Assembly: GCF_012844455.2 (NCBI RefSeq)
Contig: NZ_JABBCQ020000006.1
Location: forward strand, 177,158-241,157
Direction: 5' to 3'
Source: Comamonas suwonensis
Lineage (GTDB): Bacteria > Pseudomonadota > Gammaproteobacteria > Burkholderiales > Burkholderiaceae_C
DNA length: 64,000 nt
Part shown: piece after piece, positions 10,322 through 21,893 of the stretch
Layout: each line of letters starts with the position of its first letter
Numbering within the stretch: the stretch's first letter is position 1
Translations under genes and position numbers: made by a program
The notes under the pieces: model-generated
The model's database searches: none
What the model was told of the DNA's origin: nothing
The model's input: the letters and a program-made list of their open reading frames with translations, nothing else

Positions 10322-11188
10322 TTACACAGCGGCTGCGCCTGCCACGATTTCCGACAACTCGGTCGTAATCGCTGCCTGACGCGTCTTGTTGTAGATCAGC
10401 TTCAACTCGCCAATGACACTACCTGCGTTGTCGGTCGCGGCCTTCATGGCCACCATGCGCGCCGATTGCTCGGACGCCATGTTTTCCGCAACGGCCTGGT
10501 ACACGAGGGACTCTACGTAACGAACCAGCAGTTCGTCGATGACGGTTTGAGCGTCAGGCTCGTAGATGTATTCCCAAGCAGTACCGGTCTTCTCGGCTTG
10601 CATCTTGTCGGACGACAGGGGGAGCAGCTGCTCCACCACCGACTCCTGCTTCATGGTGTTGATGAACTTGGTGTACGAGAGGTACACCGCGCTCAACTTG
10701 CCTTCAGCATATTGGTCCAGCAACACCTTGACAGGCCCGATGAGCTTGTCGAGATGAGGCGTGTCGCCCAGGCCTGTAGCGTGGGAGACCACCTTGGCAC
10801 CGACTCGGTTCAGGAAACCCATTCCCTTGCCGCCAATGGCCACTGCCTCTGTCGCAATGCCCGCATCCTGCATTTCGCGCAACTTGTTGGTGACGATACG
10901 CAACACGTTCGTGTTCATACCGCCGCACAAACCCTTGTCGGTCGTCACTACGATGACGCCGACCTTTTTGGCATCGTTCACTTGCATGAACGGATGCACA
11001 TATTCAGGGTTGGCTTCGCCAAGATGGGCTGCAATGTTGCGGATTTTTTCGCTGTATGGACGGGCTGCCAGCATCCGTTCCTGCGCCTTGCGCATTTTGG
11101 ATGCAGCAACCATTTCCATGGCTTTGGTGATCTTCTTGGTGTTTTCCACCGATTTGATCTTGCCGCGTATTTCCTTACCTGCTGCCAT
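10322..11188 (-). CDS. atpG: ATP synthase F1 gamma subunit
   Basis: 288 residues. The N-terminal helix is [32 protein letters not shown], and the C-terminal helix [20 protein letters not shown] carries the family signature (ITxEIxEIVxGAxA). It forms the rotor shaft inside the alpha3beta3 hexamer. Located 18 bases after atpA. Confidence 0.98.
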   Translation of the reverse strand: MAAGKEIRGKIKSVENTKKITKAMEMVAASKMRKAQERMLAARPYSEKIRNIAAHLGEANPEYVHPFMQVNDAKKVGVIVVTTDKGLCGGMNTNVLRIVTNKLREMQDAGIATEAVAIGGKGMGFLNRVGAKVVSHATGLGDTPHLDKLIGPVKVLLDQYAEGKLSAVYLSYTKFINTMKQESVVEQLLPLSSDKMQAEKTGTAWEYIYEPDAQTVIDELLVRYVESLVYQAVAENMASEQSARMVAMKAATDNAGSVIGELKLIYNKTRQAAITTELSEIVAGAAAV

Positions 11189-11206
11189 GATGACTCCTCG
11201 CCAGTA

Positions 11207-12766
11207 TTAAGCGAAGGACTTCTTGAATGCAGTAATGGCTGCAGTCAGTTCAGCTTCGTCCTTGCCTTCCTTGTCGAAAGCACGCTTTTCGTTCAGACGG
11301 TCGAGCAAGGCGCTGTAGCTCGTCTTCAGCAGCTGATGCAGACCAGCTTCGAAAGGCAGAACTTGCTTGACTTCGATGTCGTCCATGAAGCCCTTGTTCA
11401 CTGCGAACAGCGAAGCGGCCATCAGAGCGGTCGACAGGGGCGAGTACTGAGCTTGCTTGAGCAGTTCAGTCACACGGGCGCCACGGTCCAGTTGCTGGCG
11501 GGTCGCTGCGTCCAGATCGGAAGCGAACTGCGCGAAAGCAGCCAGTTCACGGTACTGTGCCAGGTCGGTACGAATACCGCCGGACAGGCCCTTCACAACC
11601 TTGGTCTGAGCGGAACCACCCACGCGGGACACGGAGATACCGGCGTTGATCGCAGGACGGATACCGGCGTTGAACAGGCTGGTTTCCAGGAAGATCTGGC
11701 CGTCAGTAATCGAAATCACGTTCGTAGGAACGAAAGCGGACACGTCGCCAGCTTGTGTTTCGATGATAGGCAGAGCTGTCAGGGAACCGGTCTTGCCCTT
11801 GACTTCACCCTTGGTGAAGGCTTCGACGTAGTCGGCGTTCACGCGAGCGGCACGCTCCAGCAGACGGCTGTGGAGATAGAACACGTCGCCGGGGAAAGCT
11901 TCGCGGCCTGGTGGGCGGCGCAGCAGCAGCGAAACTTGACGGTAAGCCACAGCTTGCTTGGACAGATCGTCATAAACGATCAGTGCATCTTCACCGCGGT
12001 CACGGAAGTATTCGCCCATCGTGCAGCCAGAGTAGGCCGACACATACTGCATCGCAGCAGATTCAGAAGCGGTAGCAGCCACGACGATGGTGTAATCCAT
12101 CGCGCCAGCTTGTTCCAGCGAGCGCACGACGTTCTTGATCGAAGAAGCCTTCTGACCAATAGCCACGTACACGCAGGTAACGCCTTGACCCTTTTGGTTG
12201 ATGATGGCGTCGATAGCAACGGCCGTCTTACCAGTCTGGCGGTCACCAATGATCAGCTCGCGCTGACCACGGCCCACGGGAACCATGGAGTCGATGGACT
12301 TGATACCAGTTTGCAGAGGCTGATCCACGGATTGACGTGCGATCACACCAGGAGCAACCTTTTCGATCACGTCCGTCATCTTGGCGTTGATGGGGCCCTT
12401 GCCATCGATAGGCTGACCCAGAGCATTCACCACGCGACCGATCAGTTCAGGACCGACTGGAACTTCCAGAATACGGCCGGTGCACTTGACGGTGTTGCCT
12501 TCTGCGATGTGCTCGTAAGCACCCAGAATCACGGCGCCGACGGAGTCGCGCTCCAGATTCAGAGCCAGACCAAAAGTGGGCTGACCATCAGCGGCTGCTG
12601 GGAATTCCAGCATTTCGCCAGCCATCACGTCCGACAGGCCGTGCACACGCACGATGCCGTCAGTCACCGACACCACGGTGCCTTGGTTACGGACATCAGT
12701 GCTAGCAGCCAGACCTTCGATGCGGCTCTTGATCAGTTCAGAAATTTCTGCGGGATTGAGTTGCAT
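11207..12766 (-). CDS. atpA: ATP synthase F1 alpha subunit
   Basis: 519 residues. Nucleotide-binding P-loop GDRQTGKT and the alpha-type signature [17 protein letters not shown] are present, with the N-terminal delta-binding segment [16 protein letters not shown]. Together with beta it forms the F1 hexamer. The gene lies 45 bases downstream of atpH in the operon. Confidence 0.98.
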   Translation of the reverse strand: MQLNPAEISELIKSRIEGLAASTDVRNQGTVVSVTDGIVRVHGLSDVMAGEMLEFPAAADGQPTFGLALNLERDSVGAVILGAYEHIAEGNTVKCTGRILEVPVGPELIGRVVNALGQPIDGKGPINAKMTDVIEKVAPGVIARQSVDQPLQTGIKSIDSMVPVGRGQRELIIGDRQTGKTAVAIDAIINQKGQGVTCVYVAIGQKASSIKNVVRSLEQAGAMDYTIVVAATASESAAMQYVSAYSGCTMGEYFRDRGEDALIVYDDLSKQAVAYRQVSLLLRRPPGREAFPGDVFYLHSRLLERAARVNADYVEAFTKGEVKGKTGSLTALPIIETQAGDVSAFVPTNVISITDGQIFLETSLFNAGIRPAINAGISVSRVGGSAQTKVVKGLSGGIRTDLAQYRELAAFAQFASDLDAATRQQLDRGARVTELLKQAQYSPLSTALMAASLFAVNKGFMDDIEVKQVLPFEAGLHQLLKTSYSALLDRLNEKRAFDKEGKDEAELTAAITAFKKSFA

Positions 12767-12811
12767 GACTCTTTCCTTCTTTCTTGTGTGTTAGCCGAGA
12801 CCTCAAGCGCA

Positions 12812-13351
12812 TTACGCGGTGAGGGCCGCTTTCATTTGTTCCAGACGGGCCTTGACGGAGGTGTCCAGCACCTCGTCGCCCACCACGACGCGAACGCCAC
12901 CGATCAGCGATTCATCCAGCTTCACGGTGAGATTCAGCTTGCGGCCAAAGCGCTTATTCAGCGTGGCGCCAAGCTCGGCCAGCGCTGCATCCTCAATGGG
13001 GAAAGCGCTGTACACCACGGCATCCGAAGAGCCGCTCTTGCTGTTCACGAGGCTGCGGAACTGCACTGCCACTTCGGGCAGCACGTCCAGACGGCCGTTT
13101 TCGAGGGCCACACGCAGAAAATTGCGTGCAGTCTCAGGCAATGCAGACTTGGCCACACCCGTAATGAGATCAAACACTTGCGTGCCGCTCACATTCGGGT
13201 TACCGGCCAATTGGCGCAATTGCGGATTGGCGGCAATCGCCGCCAATTCCTCCACCCAAGCGACAGTGCTGTTCAAATCCGCACCTTGATCGGTGCAGGC
13301 TTTGAACAATGCTTCAGCGTAAGGGCGGGCAATGGTGGCGAGTTCTGCCAT
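12812..13351 (-). CDS. atpH: ATP synthase F1 delta subunit
   Basis: 179 residues, starting [19 protein letters not shown], the usual N-terminus of the OSCP/delta family. The C-terminal block [27 protein letters not shown] is the signature. It links F1 to the b-subunit stator. Located 12 bases after atpF. Confidence 0.97.
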   Translation of the reverse strand: MAELATIARPYAEALFKACTDQGADLNSTVAWVEELAAIAANPQLRQLAGNPNVSGTQVFDLITGVAKSALPETARNFLRVALENGRLDVLPEVAVQFRSLVNSKSGSSDAVVYSAFPIEDAALAELGATLNKRFGRKLNLTVKLDESLIGGVRVVVGDEVLDTSVKARLEQMKAALTA

Positions 13352-13363
13352 TTCGTTGCTTCC

Positions 13364-13834
13364 TTACAGCTCTGTCTTCAGGCGGTTCAGCAGATCAGCA
13401 TGGATACCGGCATTAACTTCCTTTTGCAGGATCTGCTCGGCACCCTTTACAGCCAGTACTGCCACTTGCTCACGCAGGGCTTCACGGGCAGCAATGGCTT
13501 GCTGTTCGGCTTCGGCGCGAGCAGCAGCAACAATCTTGTTGCCTTCTTCTGTCGCACGGGCCTTGGCTTCGTCGATGATGGCCTGGCCACGGCTTTCAGC
13601 GTCCGCAAGACGCGACGCCGTTTCATTGCGCGTTTGGGCCAATTCCTGCTCGACACGCTTGTTGACAGCGGTCAATTCAGTTTTGGCTTTGTCAGCAGCA
13701 GCGAGGCCATCGGCGATTTTCTGGGCTCGCTCATCCAAAGCTTTCGCGATCGGGGGCCACACGAATTTCATCGTGAAGATCACCAGGATCAGGAAAACAA
13801 TGCACTGAACGAACAGGGTCGCGTTGATACTCAC
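13364..13834 (-). CDS. atpF: ATP synthase F0 b subunit
   Basis: 156 residues. One N-terminal membrane helix (about 5-25, [22 protein letters not shown]), then a long charged coiled coil rich in Ala, Glu and Lys that forms the peripheral stalk. Lies 37 bases after atpE. Confidence 0.97.
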   Translation of the reverse strand: MSINATLFVQCIVFLILVIFTMKFVWPPIAKALDERAQKIADGLAAADKAKTELTAVNKRVEQELAQTRNETASRLADAESRGQAIIDEAKARATEEGNKIVAAARAEAEQQAIAAREALREQVAVLAVKGAEQILQKEVNAGIHADLLNRLKTEL

Positions 13835-13871
13835 GGCAACACCTTTCTATTGAGTGTTGAACGGCGAGCGA

Positions 13872-14126
<255 letters not shown>

Positions 14127-14169
14127 TTAAGTAAGCGAAAGTGAAAGTGAAAAGGGAAACCTAGAGGGT

Positions 14170-15521
<1,352 letters not shown>

Positions 15522-15533
15522 GTTTTCTTTCAC

Positions 15534-15892
15534 ACCGCTGACCGAGCAAGAACCAGAAAAGACTTTTTATACAGCCTCTGATTATAAGTAAAAACCCCGC
15601 CACGAGGTAAGGGTTGATACCGTCATGTGTGAAAGGTCTTTTTCACGACCACAGGGTTGTCGCTAGCAGGCAACATTTTGCAACCCTGCTTCGCAGCGGC
15701 GCGAGTGTGCCTGAGTTGAAATACCTGATTACCCTGAATTGTCAGCCTCTCACTGGGGCCTTTGCCATTTCAGGAGGTTCACGCCCCGCCGATTAGGCCC
15801 ACGCGCGCGAAGCTGTCAGGCGTGGCGCACAATCTTTCGTCTGTATTGGCCGTTTTGAGCGGCTTTTTTTCATCCCCGCCCAAGGATTACTC
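15534..15892. promoter_or_regulatory. Divergent intergenic region, atp operon / DUF493-lipBA
   Basis: 359 bases without a gene. On the minus strand, a TATAAT (15581-15586 in plus coordinates) lies about 60 bases before atpI and is the best atp promoter candidate; its -35 is weak. A hairpin AGCAGG-caac-attttgc-CCTGCT lies near 15667-15692. A GAGCGGCTTTTTTTC tract lies just before the plus-strand gene. The rest shows no open frame or recognised RNA. Confidence 0.4.
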
Positions 15893-16210
15893 ATGAGCGA
15901 CACACCAAACACCTCTGCCGCCAACGAGAACGCTCAACCAGAAGACCCACGCAAGGATTCGCTGATTGAGTATCCGAGCCAGTTCCCCATCAAGGTCATG
16001 GGTGTCAAAAACGAGCATCTGGTGCATGAAATTACCCAGATCGCCAAGAAGTTCGATCCCAGCTATGACCCCTCCACCATTGAGCTGCGCCCCAGCTCTG
16101 GCGGCAACTACCTGGGCATCACCATCACCATCACAGCCACTAGCCGCGAGCAGCTGGACGACACCTACCGCGCACTGACCGCTCACCCGCTGGTGAAGGT
16201 TGTGCTGTGA
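15893..16210 (+). CDS. DUF493 family protein (YbeD-like)
   Basis: 105 residues with a disordered Ser/Asn-rich N-terminus followed by the compact ferredoxin-like DUF493 fold ([45 protein letters not shown]). YbeD sits beside lipB in enteric bacteria too. Its role is unclear; an allosteric ACT-like function has been proposed for the fold. The stop overlaps the lipB GTG start. Confidence 0.92.
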   Translation: MSDTPNTSAANENAQPEDPRKDSLIEYPSQFPIKVMGVKNEHLVHEITQIAKKFDPSYDPSTIELRPSSGGNYLGITITITATSREQLDDTYRALTAHPLVKVVL

Positions 16211-16941
16211 GCGACGGCCAGACGACTGCATTGCCCCCGCCAGAACCCATGGACCTGCGCCTTCTGGGCCGCACAGGCTATGAGGCCTGCGTGGTGGCCA
16301 TGCAGGAGTTCACACGCAAACGCGATGCGGGTACGCGTGATGAACTATGGATTTGTGAGCACTCACCGCATTTCACACAAGGGCTAGCCGGAAAAATTGA
16401 GAATGTTTTGAACGCTGGCGATATTCCTGTGGTCGCGACCAATCGCGGCGGGCAGGTGACGTATCACGGCCCCGGACAGGTGGTTGCCTACCCCCTGCTT
16501 GATCTGCAGCGCATGGGCTATTTCGTCAAAGAATATGTATACCGGCTTGAAGACGCTGTGATCCGCACGCTGGACCACTTCGGTGTCACCGGTCATCGCG
16601 TGGCCGGAGCACCCGGCATTTATGTGCGCCTTCAAGACCCGCGCAGCCACGCCATGTTGGAGCAACGCCCCCAGCACCGCGAGACGGGCAGCCCTGCTCC
16701 AGAGCCGCATTTCGACGGCCTGGGCAAGATTGCCGCCCTGGGCATCAAGGTCAGCCGCCACAGCACCTACCACGGTGTCGCGCTGAATGTAAACATGGAT
16801 TTGGAACCCTACGGGCGAATCAATCCTTGCGGATACGCAGGACTGAAGACCGTGGATCTTTCTACAATCGGCGTACAGACAACCTGGGACGAGGCCGCAC
16901 ATGTGCTGGGTCGCCAACTGAAGGCGCGTCTCTCTCCCTGA
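16207..16941 (+). CDS. lipB: Octanoyl-[acyl-carrier-protein]:protein N-octanoyltransferase
   Basis: 244 residues from a GTG that overlaps the preceding stop (GTGA); an ATG at 16252 would give 229. LipB moves octanoate from ACP to lipoyl domains, the first step of lipoate synthesis. Conserved [12 protein letters not shown] (80-91), LGIKVSRH with Lys181 and NPCG with catalytic Cys208 are all present. An insertion of about 25 residues (141-170) separates the GIYV strand from the GKIAALGIK strand, a loop that is short in the E. coli enzyme. lipA follows after 10 bases, so substrate passes between neighbouring gene products. Confidence 0.95.
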   Translation: MSDGQTTALPPPEPMDLRLLGRTGYEACVVAMQEFTRKRDAGTRDELWICEHSPHFTQGLAGKIENVLNAGDIPVVATNRGGQVTYHGPGQVVAYPLLDLQRMGYFVKEYVYRLEDAVIRTLDHFGVTGHRVAGAPGIYVRLQDPRSHAMLEQRPQHRETGSPAPEPHFDGLGKIAALGIKVSRHSTYHGVALNVNMDLEPYGRINPCGYAGLKTVDLSTIGVQTTWDEAAHVLGRQLKARLSP

Positions 16942-16951
16942 AGGCAAGAAC

Positions 16952-17932
16952 ATGAGCACCAACGAAGTCGTGCGCGAAGCGCAATCCCAAGCGGATTACA
17001 ACCCGCTGGCCAAGCAAAAGGCGGCAGCCAAGCTCTCGCGCATTCCCGTCAAAGTCGAGCACGCCGAAGTGCTGAAAAAGCCCGACTGGATTCGCGTCAA
17101 GGCAGGCAGTCCCACCACGCGCTTCTATGAAATCAAGGACATCCTGCGCAAGAACAACTTGCACACCGTCTGCGAAGAAGCCAGCTGCCCCAATATCGGC
17201 GAATGCTTTGGCAAAGGCACGGCCACTTTCATGATCATGGGCGACAAGTGCACACGCCGCTGCCCGTTCTGCGACGTGGGCCATGGCCGTCCTGACCCGC
17301 TGGATGTGAACGAGCCTCTGAACCTGGCCCGCACCATTGCTGCGCTGCGCCTGAAGTACGTGGTGATCACCAGCGTGGACCGTGATGACCTGCGCGACGG
17401 TGGCTCGGGCCACTTTGTGGAGTGCATCAAGAACATTCGTGAACTCTCACCCGAGACACAGATCGAAATTCTGGTACCTGACTTCCGCGGCCGCGATGAC
17501 CGTGCACTGGAAATCCTCAAGTCGGCCCCGCCCGATGTGATGAACCACAACCTGGAAACCGCGCCGCGCCTGTACAAGGAAGCACGTCCCGGTTCGGACT
17601 ACCAGTTCTCGCTGAACCTCTTGAAGAAGTTCAAGGAACTGCACCCCGATGTGCCGACCAAGAGCGGCATCATGGTGGGTCTGGGTGAGACAGACGAGGA
17701 AATCCTGCAGGTGATGCGCGACATGCGTGCACACAACATCGACATGCTGACCATTGGCCAGTACCTCGCCCCCACCAACAGCCACCTGCCCGTGCGCCGT
17801 TACGTGCACCCCGACACCTTCAAGATGTTCGAGGAAGAGGCTTACAAAATGGGCTTCACCCACGCCGCCGTGGGCGCTATGGTGCGATCGAGCTATCACG
17901 CCGACCAGCAAGCACACGCCGCTGGCGTTTAA
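16952..17932 (+). CDS. lipA: Lipoyl synthase (radical SAM)
   Basis: 326 residues. Two iron-sulphur clusters: auxiliary cluster cysteines C74, C79 and C85 ([12 protein letters not shown]) and radical-SAM cysteines C100, C104 and C107 (CTRRCPFC). It inserts two sulphurs into octanoyl-lipoyl domains. The GLGETDEEI and IGQYLAPT segments are typical. Ends the DUF493-lipB-lipA operon, with a terminator 18 bases later. Confidence 0.97.
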   Translation: MSTNEVVREAQSQADYNPLAKQKAAAKLSRIPVKVEHAEVLKKPDWIRVKAGSPTTRFYEIKDILRKNNLHTVCEEASCPNIGECFGKGTATFMIMGDKCTRRCPFCDVGHGRPDPLDVNEPLNLARTIAALRLKYVVITSVDRDDLRDGGSGHFVECIKNIRELSPETQIEILVPDFRGRDDRALEILKSAPPDVMNHNLETAPRLYKEARPGSDYQFSLNLLKKFKELHPDVPTKSGIMVGLGETDEEILQVMRDMRAHNIDMLTIGQYLAPTNSHLPVRRYVHPDTFKMFEEEAYKMGFTHAAVGAMVRSSYHADQQAHAAGV

Positions 17933-17950
17933 GCGCTGATGGCGTCACAA

Positions 17951-17976
17951 AAAGCAGCCCTTACGGCTGCTTTTTT
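17951..17976 (+). terminator. Intrinsic terminator after lipA
   Basis: AAAGCAGCC-cttac-GGCTGC followed by a T-run. Confidence 0.85.
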
Positions 17977-17979
17977 CAT

Positions 17980-18326
17980 GCCTGATGCTAGTGGCAAGTT
18001 CAAGATCTGCACAAAAATAAAGCTCCTGAAAAAGGAGCTTGTTGCGATTGATAACTATGGGTTGAGTGGTTCATTCAAACTGAAGTCGATGAACAGCTTG
18101 CGCTAGCAGCTATGACTTTTGAAGAACCACCAGAGTCCACATCGAGAAAAAATGCCTGGCTAACCGGCAAACCGCTGGCTGGCAAAAACGACTGTGAGCT
18201 GAACAAGCCCGACGAGTCGCCCCACGATGAAACTGAGCCATGTAGCGCGGGAGCCCCACCAGAGATCTGCGCTACATGCTGGAATGCATCGTAACATCAA
18301 ATGAGAATCAATCTCATATAAACCAT
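17980..18326. other. Gene-poor interval between lipA and ptsI
   Basis: No convincing gene. It holds a short hairpin AGCTCCTG-aaa-AGGAGCT (near 18020-18040) and an inverted repeat TGTAGCGC / GCGCTACA (18241-18276). A Fur-box-like palindrome is annotated separately. Two short open frames (plus 18112-18294; minus 18160-18291, hydrophobic C-terminus) have no recognisable family. The minus one sits just downstream of the Fur-like site and could be a remnant of an iron-regulated gene. Confidence 0.35.
18299..18319. promoter_or_regulatory. Fur-box-like palindrome
   Basis: AAATGAGAATCAATCTCATAT is close to the classical Fur operator pattern (AATGAGAATcATTCTCATT-like, 7-1-7 type). It is located on the ptsI-distal side of the T5 terminator. 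No iron gene adjoins it in the window. Confidence 0.45.
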
Positions 18327-18357
18327 AAAAAATGCCGGCTTTTTGCACCGGCATTTT
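18327..18357. terminator. Intrinsic terminator downstream of ptsI
   Basis: AAAATGCCGG-ctttttgca-CCGGCATTTTT, flanked by A and T runs, so usable from either strand. Lies 52 bases after the ptsI stop. Confidence 0.75.
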
Positions 18358-18409
18358 TCTGAACACTTTCAATTCCAGCCAACTGGGGCGTGATGCTTGC
18401 TGTGCCCTC

Positions 18410-20176
18410 TCAGGGGAGCATCATTTGTGCCGGGGTGTCGCTGTCGAGCACCTCATTCGCCCAGGGCGCGAGCTTGCAGGAGTCTGCACGCAAAATTTCC
18501 TGCTTGACGGCCAGAATCTGCGCGGGGTGCATGGAAAAACTGCGCAGCCCCAGCCCCAGCAGCAGCCGGGTCATGCTCAGGTCCCCGGCCATTTCCCCGC
18601 ACACGCAAACCTCTTTGCCTGCAGCATTGGCAGCGGCAATCACCTCGGCCACCAACCGCAGCACGGCAGGGTGCATGGGGTCGTAGAGGTGGGCGACGGC
18701 TTCATCGGCACGGTCAATCGCCAGCGTGTACTGGATCAAGTCGTTGGTGCCGATAGACAGAAAATCGAAATATTTGAGAAAGCTGCGCACCGTCAAGGCT
18801 GCAGCCGGTATCTCAATCATGGCGCCCAACTTGACCTTGCCGTAAACCAACCCGCGCATATCCAGCTCCGCCTGCGCCTGACGCAGCTGGGCCAAAGTTT
18901 GCTCAATCTCGCTGCGGTGCGCCAGCATGGGGAAAAGCAGCTTCACAGGCCCATGCACTGCAGCACGCAGAATAGCGCGCAGCTGGGTGCGGAACATCAC
19001 GGGGTCGGCAAGACTCCAGCGAATGGCGCGCAGTCCCAGTGCGGGGTTGAGGTAGTAGTCCTTGGGCTGGGCTTTATCCAGCGGCTTGTCGGCCCCCACG
19101 TCCAGCGTCCGAATAGTGACGGGCATGCCATGCATGCTGCTGATGACCTCGCAGTAGGCGCGGTATTGCTCTTCTTCGCCCGGCAGGTTGCCGCTGCGGC
19201 CCATGAACAGAAATTCGGTACGAAACAGCCCCACACCCACCGCACCGGCACGCACGGCAGCTGCGCCATCGCTGGGCTGCTCGATATTGGCCAGCAACTC
19301 CACCCTCTGCCCATCCATGGTGAGCGACGGGGTAAAGCGCAGGCGCGCCAGGCGCTCGCGCTCCAGCTCGCTCTGGCGCTGGCGAAAGCTGTATTCCTCC
19401 AAAATGATGGGCGTGGGATCGACGATGACTACGCCCTCATTGCCATCAATGATGACCCAGTCGTCCTGGCGAATCAGCTGACTGGCTGCACGCGCGCCAA
19501 CCACGGCTGGTATATCCATGCTGCGCGCCACAATCGCGGTGTGGCTGGTCTTGCCGCCCACGGCAGTGATGAAGCCCGCAAACACTTTGCTTTTGAACTG
19601 CAGCATGTCTGCTGGCGACAGGTCTTGCGCCACCAGCACTAGCGGAGTGTCTACCGTACCATCCAGCGACAGCTGCTGGCCACCAGCTGTGCCGACTACA
19701 CTGGCAGGTGCCATGGGTGGAGAGATGGGACTTGCAGCACCCTTCATGTGGCGAAGAATGCGTTCGACCACCTGCTCCAGGTCGGCCTTGCGCTCCCGCA
19801 GGTACTCGTCATCCATCTCATCGAACTGGCGCGAGATGATTTCCAGCTGCGTGGTCAACGCCCATTCGGCGTTGTAGAGGCGGTCTGAGATCCAGTTGCG
19901 AATGGCTTCGGCCAGTGCCTGGTCCTGCAGCAGCATCAAATGCACTTCCAGCAACGCGTCCAGCTCGCCTGGCGCATCCTTGGGCACTTCCTCCTGCAGG
20001 CGGCGCAGTTCATCAATCACGGCATTGCGCGCCGTTCGGGCACGCTGAATCTCAGCCTCTACCTGATCTGGGCGAATGAAGTAGTGGACCACCTCCATTC
20101 GACTGGAGGCCACAACGACCGCACGCCCAATGGCAATACCTCGGGAAACAGCCAAACCGTGGATGGCAAATGTCAT
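18410..20176 (-). CDS. ptsI: Phosphoenolpyruvate-protein phosphotransferase (PTS enzyme I)
   Basis: 588 residues. It takes phosphate from PEP and passes it to HPr. Phospho-histidine His212 lies in GGKTSHTAIVARS; the PEP-binding domain carries SIGTNDLIQYTLAIDRAD and the CVCGEMAGD cysteine segment. Compared with E. coli EI there is an insertion of about 25 residues (146-172, Pro/Ala-rich) before the phospho-histidine domain. It is separated from ptsH by 202 bases. Ribosome site AAAGGG. Confidence 0.95.
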   Translation of the reverse strand: MTFAIHGLAVSRGIAIGRAVVVASSRMEVVHYFIRPDQVEAEIQRARTARNAVIDELRRLQEEVPKDAPGELDALLEVHLMLLQDQALAEAIRNWISDRLYNAEWALTTQLEIISRQFDEMDDEYLRERKADLEQVVERILRHMKGAASPISPPMAPASVVGTAGGQQLSLDGTVDTPLVLVAQDLSPADMLQFKSKVFAGFITAVGGKTSHTAIVARSMDIPAVVGARAASQLIRQDDWVIIDGNEGVVIVDPTPIILEEYSFRQRQSELERERLARLRFTPSLTMDGQRVELLANIEQPSDGAAAVRAGAVGVGLFRTEFLFMGRSGNLPGEEEQYRAYCEVISSMHGMPVTIRTLDVGADKPLDKAQPKDYYLNPALGLRAIRWSLADPVMFRTQLRAILRAAVHGPVKLLFPMLAHRSEIEQTLAQLRQAQAELDMRGLVYGKVKLGAMIEIPAAALTVRSFLKYFDFLSIGTNDLIQYTLAIDRADEAVAHLYDPMHPAVLRLVAEVIAAANAAGKEVCVCGEMAGDLSMTRLLLGLGLRSFSMHPAQILAVKQEILRADSCKLAPWANEVLDSDTPAQMMLP

Positions 20177-20189
20177 AGCGAATGCCCTT

Positions 20190-20204
20190 TCGCGAATCTC
20201 GCGA
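20190..20204. repeat. Short inverted repeat ahead of ptsI
   Basis: TCGCGA-atc-TCGCGA, about 14 bases upstream of the ptsI start codon and next to its ribosome site. It could be an operator or a translation-modulating hairpin. Confidence 0.3.
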
Positions 20205-20378
20205 TTGCTTTTTGCTTGCTTCTTGCTCTTATTTTTGCAGCGTGCAGCGCTTATTCCTACTGCATCACAGCACGAAAGTAGCGCTACCCTACAGTTAGCA
20301 GGGCACTCCCTGCTATCAAAAGAACTTATCGTTCAGCCGCACCGTGCGCGGTCAATCAACTGTGCAGGGCTGCAGCGT

Positions 20379-20648
20379 TTACTGGCCTTCGCCAAATTTG
20401 TCATTGATGAGCGCCACCAGCGCGTCCATCGCTTCTTGCTCCTGCTCGCCATCCGTTTCCATCTCCAGCTCAGAGCCAATCCCGGCGGCCAGCATCATCA
20501 CACCCATGATGCTTTTGGCATTGATGCGGCGCTCGCCCTTGGTCAGCCAGACCTCGCAGGGATAACTGCCTGCCAGCTTGGTGAGCTTGGCCGATGCACG
20601 GGCGTGCAGGCCCAATTTATTGCTGATGGTGATGTGGGTCTTGATCAT
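20379..20648 (-). CDS. ptsH: Phosphocarrier protein HPr
   Basis: 89 residues. Catalytic His15 lies in GLHARAS. The regulatory Ser46 (NAKSIMGVMMLAAG) is conserved, as expected where an HPr kinase exists. Its first 32 bases overlap the end of the EIIA gene, giving translational coupling. With EIIA-man and EI but no sugar EIIC in sight, this resembles the regulatory PTS of betaproteobacteria. Confidence 0.96.
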   Translation of the reverse strand: MIKTHITISNKLGLHARASAKLTKLAGSYPCEVWLTKGERRINAKSIMGVMMLAAGIGSELEMETDGEQEQEAMDALVALINDKFGEGQ

Positions 20649-21072
20649 TGGAAGTTCGTGCGCCTTGATTTTGTCTTGAACTGCTGGCGACCTGCATCAC
20701 GCCCTGACTGCCGCCCACCATGGCGCGGGAGACCAGGGCATCGAGTGACTCGTGCCGGTAACCGATAGAGCGCAAAAGCATAGGCAAGTTCACACCTGCC
20801 ACCAGCCTTGCCTGCAACAAACCCGTCAGCCGCTGGGCGACATTGCAGGGCGTCGCCCCGAACAGATCGGTCAGCACCAGCGTGGGAGCCTCCAGCCCGC
20901 CATGCGCTACCAGCAAGGCCAGAGCACGCTCCAGCGTAGCTTCGGGGGCCTCTTCTGACGGGACATCCAGAGCCAGCAAATCATCAGCGCTATCCGCAAA
21001 CACGTGCAAAGCGCATTCGCGCAATGCAGCGGCCAGAGGAGCGTGAGTGAGCAATAGGATGCGCGTGGTCAT
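20617..21072 (-). CDS. PTS mannose-type EIIA component
   Basis: 151 residues of the EIIA-man fold. The phospho-acceptor is His10 (LLLTHAPLAAALRECA). The block LVLTDLFGATPCNVAQRL is typical of the family. The C-terminus ends in a Gln/His-rich tail encoded within the ptsH overlap. No EIIB, EIIC or EIID follows, so a regulatory or phosphate-sink role is more likely than sugar uptake. Confidence 0.92.
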   Translation of the reverse strand: MTTRILLLTHAPLAAALRECALHVFADSADDLLALDVPSEEAPEATLERALALLVAHGGLEAPTLVLTDLFGATPCNVAQRLTGLLQARLVAGVNLPMLLRSIGYRHESLDALVSRAMVGGSQGVMQVASSSRQNQGARTSNDQDPHHHQQ

Positions 21073-21168
21073 GTGGTCACAGTTCTTAATAGCAAATTAT
21101 GGCGCGTTGGCGTCGCAAACAAGGTCAATGGGCAATTGAAGAGCAAAGGTCATGATCTAAATACACTC

Positions 21169-21741
21169 TTACTGCAGTTGCAGGCCTGAAAAGAACATCT
21201 CCGCCTCTGCAGGCCGTGCCTTGCTGCCATAAATCACTGCGTGGTAAACCCGCGCGCCAGCGCCCTCCAGCCGGGCAAACCACAGGCCATGCGCTACCAC
21301 TTTCTGCCCTTTGGCGCTGATGCCCTCAAACGTCATACGCTCGGATTGCGGCAGGTTCAGCGCCCCCTTGGGGACCCAGAGCCCATCGCCCCTGGCATTG
21401 AGCTTTGTGGCAACACTTGTTGCGCCACCTTCAGGCCGCAGTTGCGCCAGCACCACCTGCTGCCAGTACATCAGCGCTTCTGCAGCGCGGGCAGGCTCGG
21501 TCACCGCAAAGCTGGAGACCGCATAGGTCGCGCCCTGTGCCTCGCAACCCAGGACCGACATTTGCACCTGGCCCAACCCCAGCTCCACCGGACGGCTGGC
21601 CGTCTGCGGATCGCAAGGCAGCAGCACTTGCAGTGGCGCATCTTTCAACTGCGTCGTGCGCCAGTTCAGCGCAGGACTACAGGCGACCAGCAGCCCGCCC
21701 GTGGCAAGCACAGCAGCAACCCAGAGTCCTGTTTTCTTCAT
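21169..21741 (-). CDS. Predicted lipoprotein of unknown function
   Basis: 190 residues. Signal peptide MKKTGLWVAAVLATGGLLVAC ends in a lipobox (LVAC, Cys21). The mature domain starts with a beta-rich stretch (LKDAPLQVLLPCDPQTA) and includes a Cys pair (PCDPQ and LGCEAQ). No family recognised; likely attached to the cell envelope. It lies 95 bases upstream of the EIIA gene on the same strand, but a functional link is not implied. Confidence 0.8.
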   Translation of the reverse strand: MKKTGLWVAAVLATGGLLVACSPALNWRTTQLKDAPLQVLLPCDPQTASRPVELGLGQVQMSVLGCEAQGATYAVSSFAVTEPARAAEALMYWQQVVLAQLRPEGGATSVATKLNARGDGLWVPKGALNLPQSERMTFEGISAKGQKVVAHGLWFARLEGAGARVYHAVIYGSKARPAEAEMFFSGLQLQ

Positions 21742-21893
21742 GGCCCATTATCAACAGCCGCATGAGTGCGGCTTGCCCTGCAAGGCTAGGGATGACCCGT
21801 GGGTTAAGCAGTACAAACTGAACTTTGCCGCTGTTTTAGACACCAATCCACAAGATCAGCAAGGTGCTGATGTTTTGTGCACAATTCATCACT

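Noticed and set aside
18112..18294. 60-codon plus-strand frame with several Cys
   Set aside because: No ribosome site, no family, and overlaps the hairpin next to the Fur-like site; not supportable as a gene.
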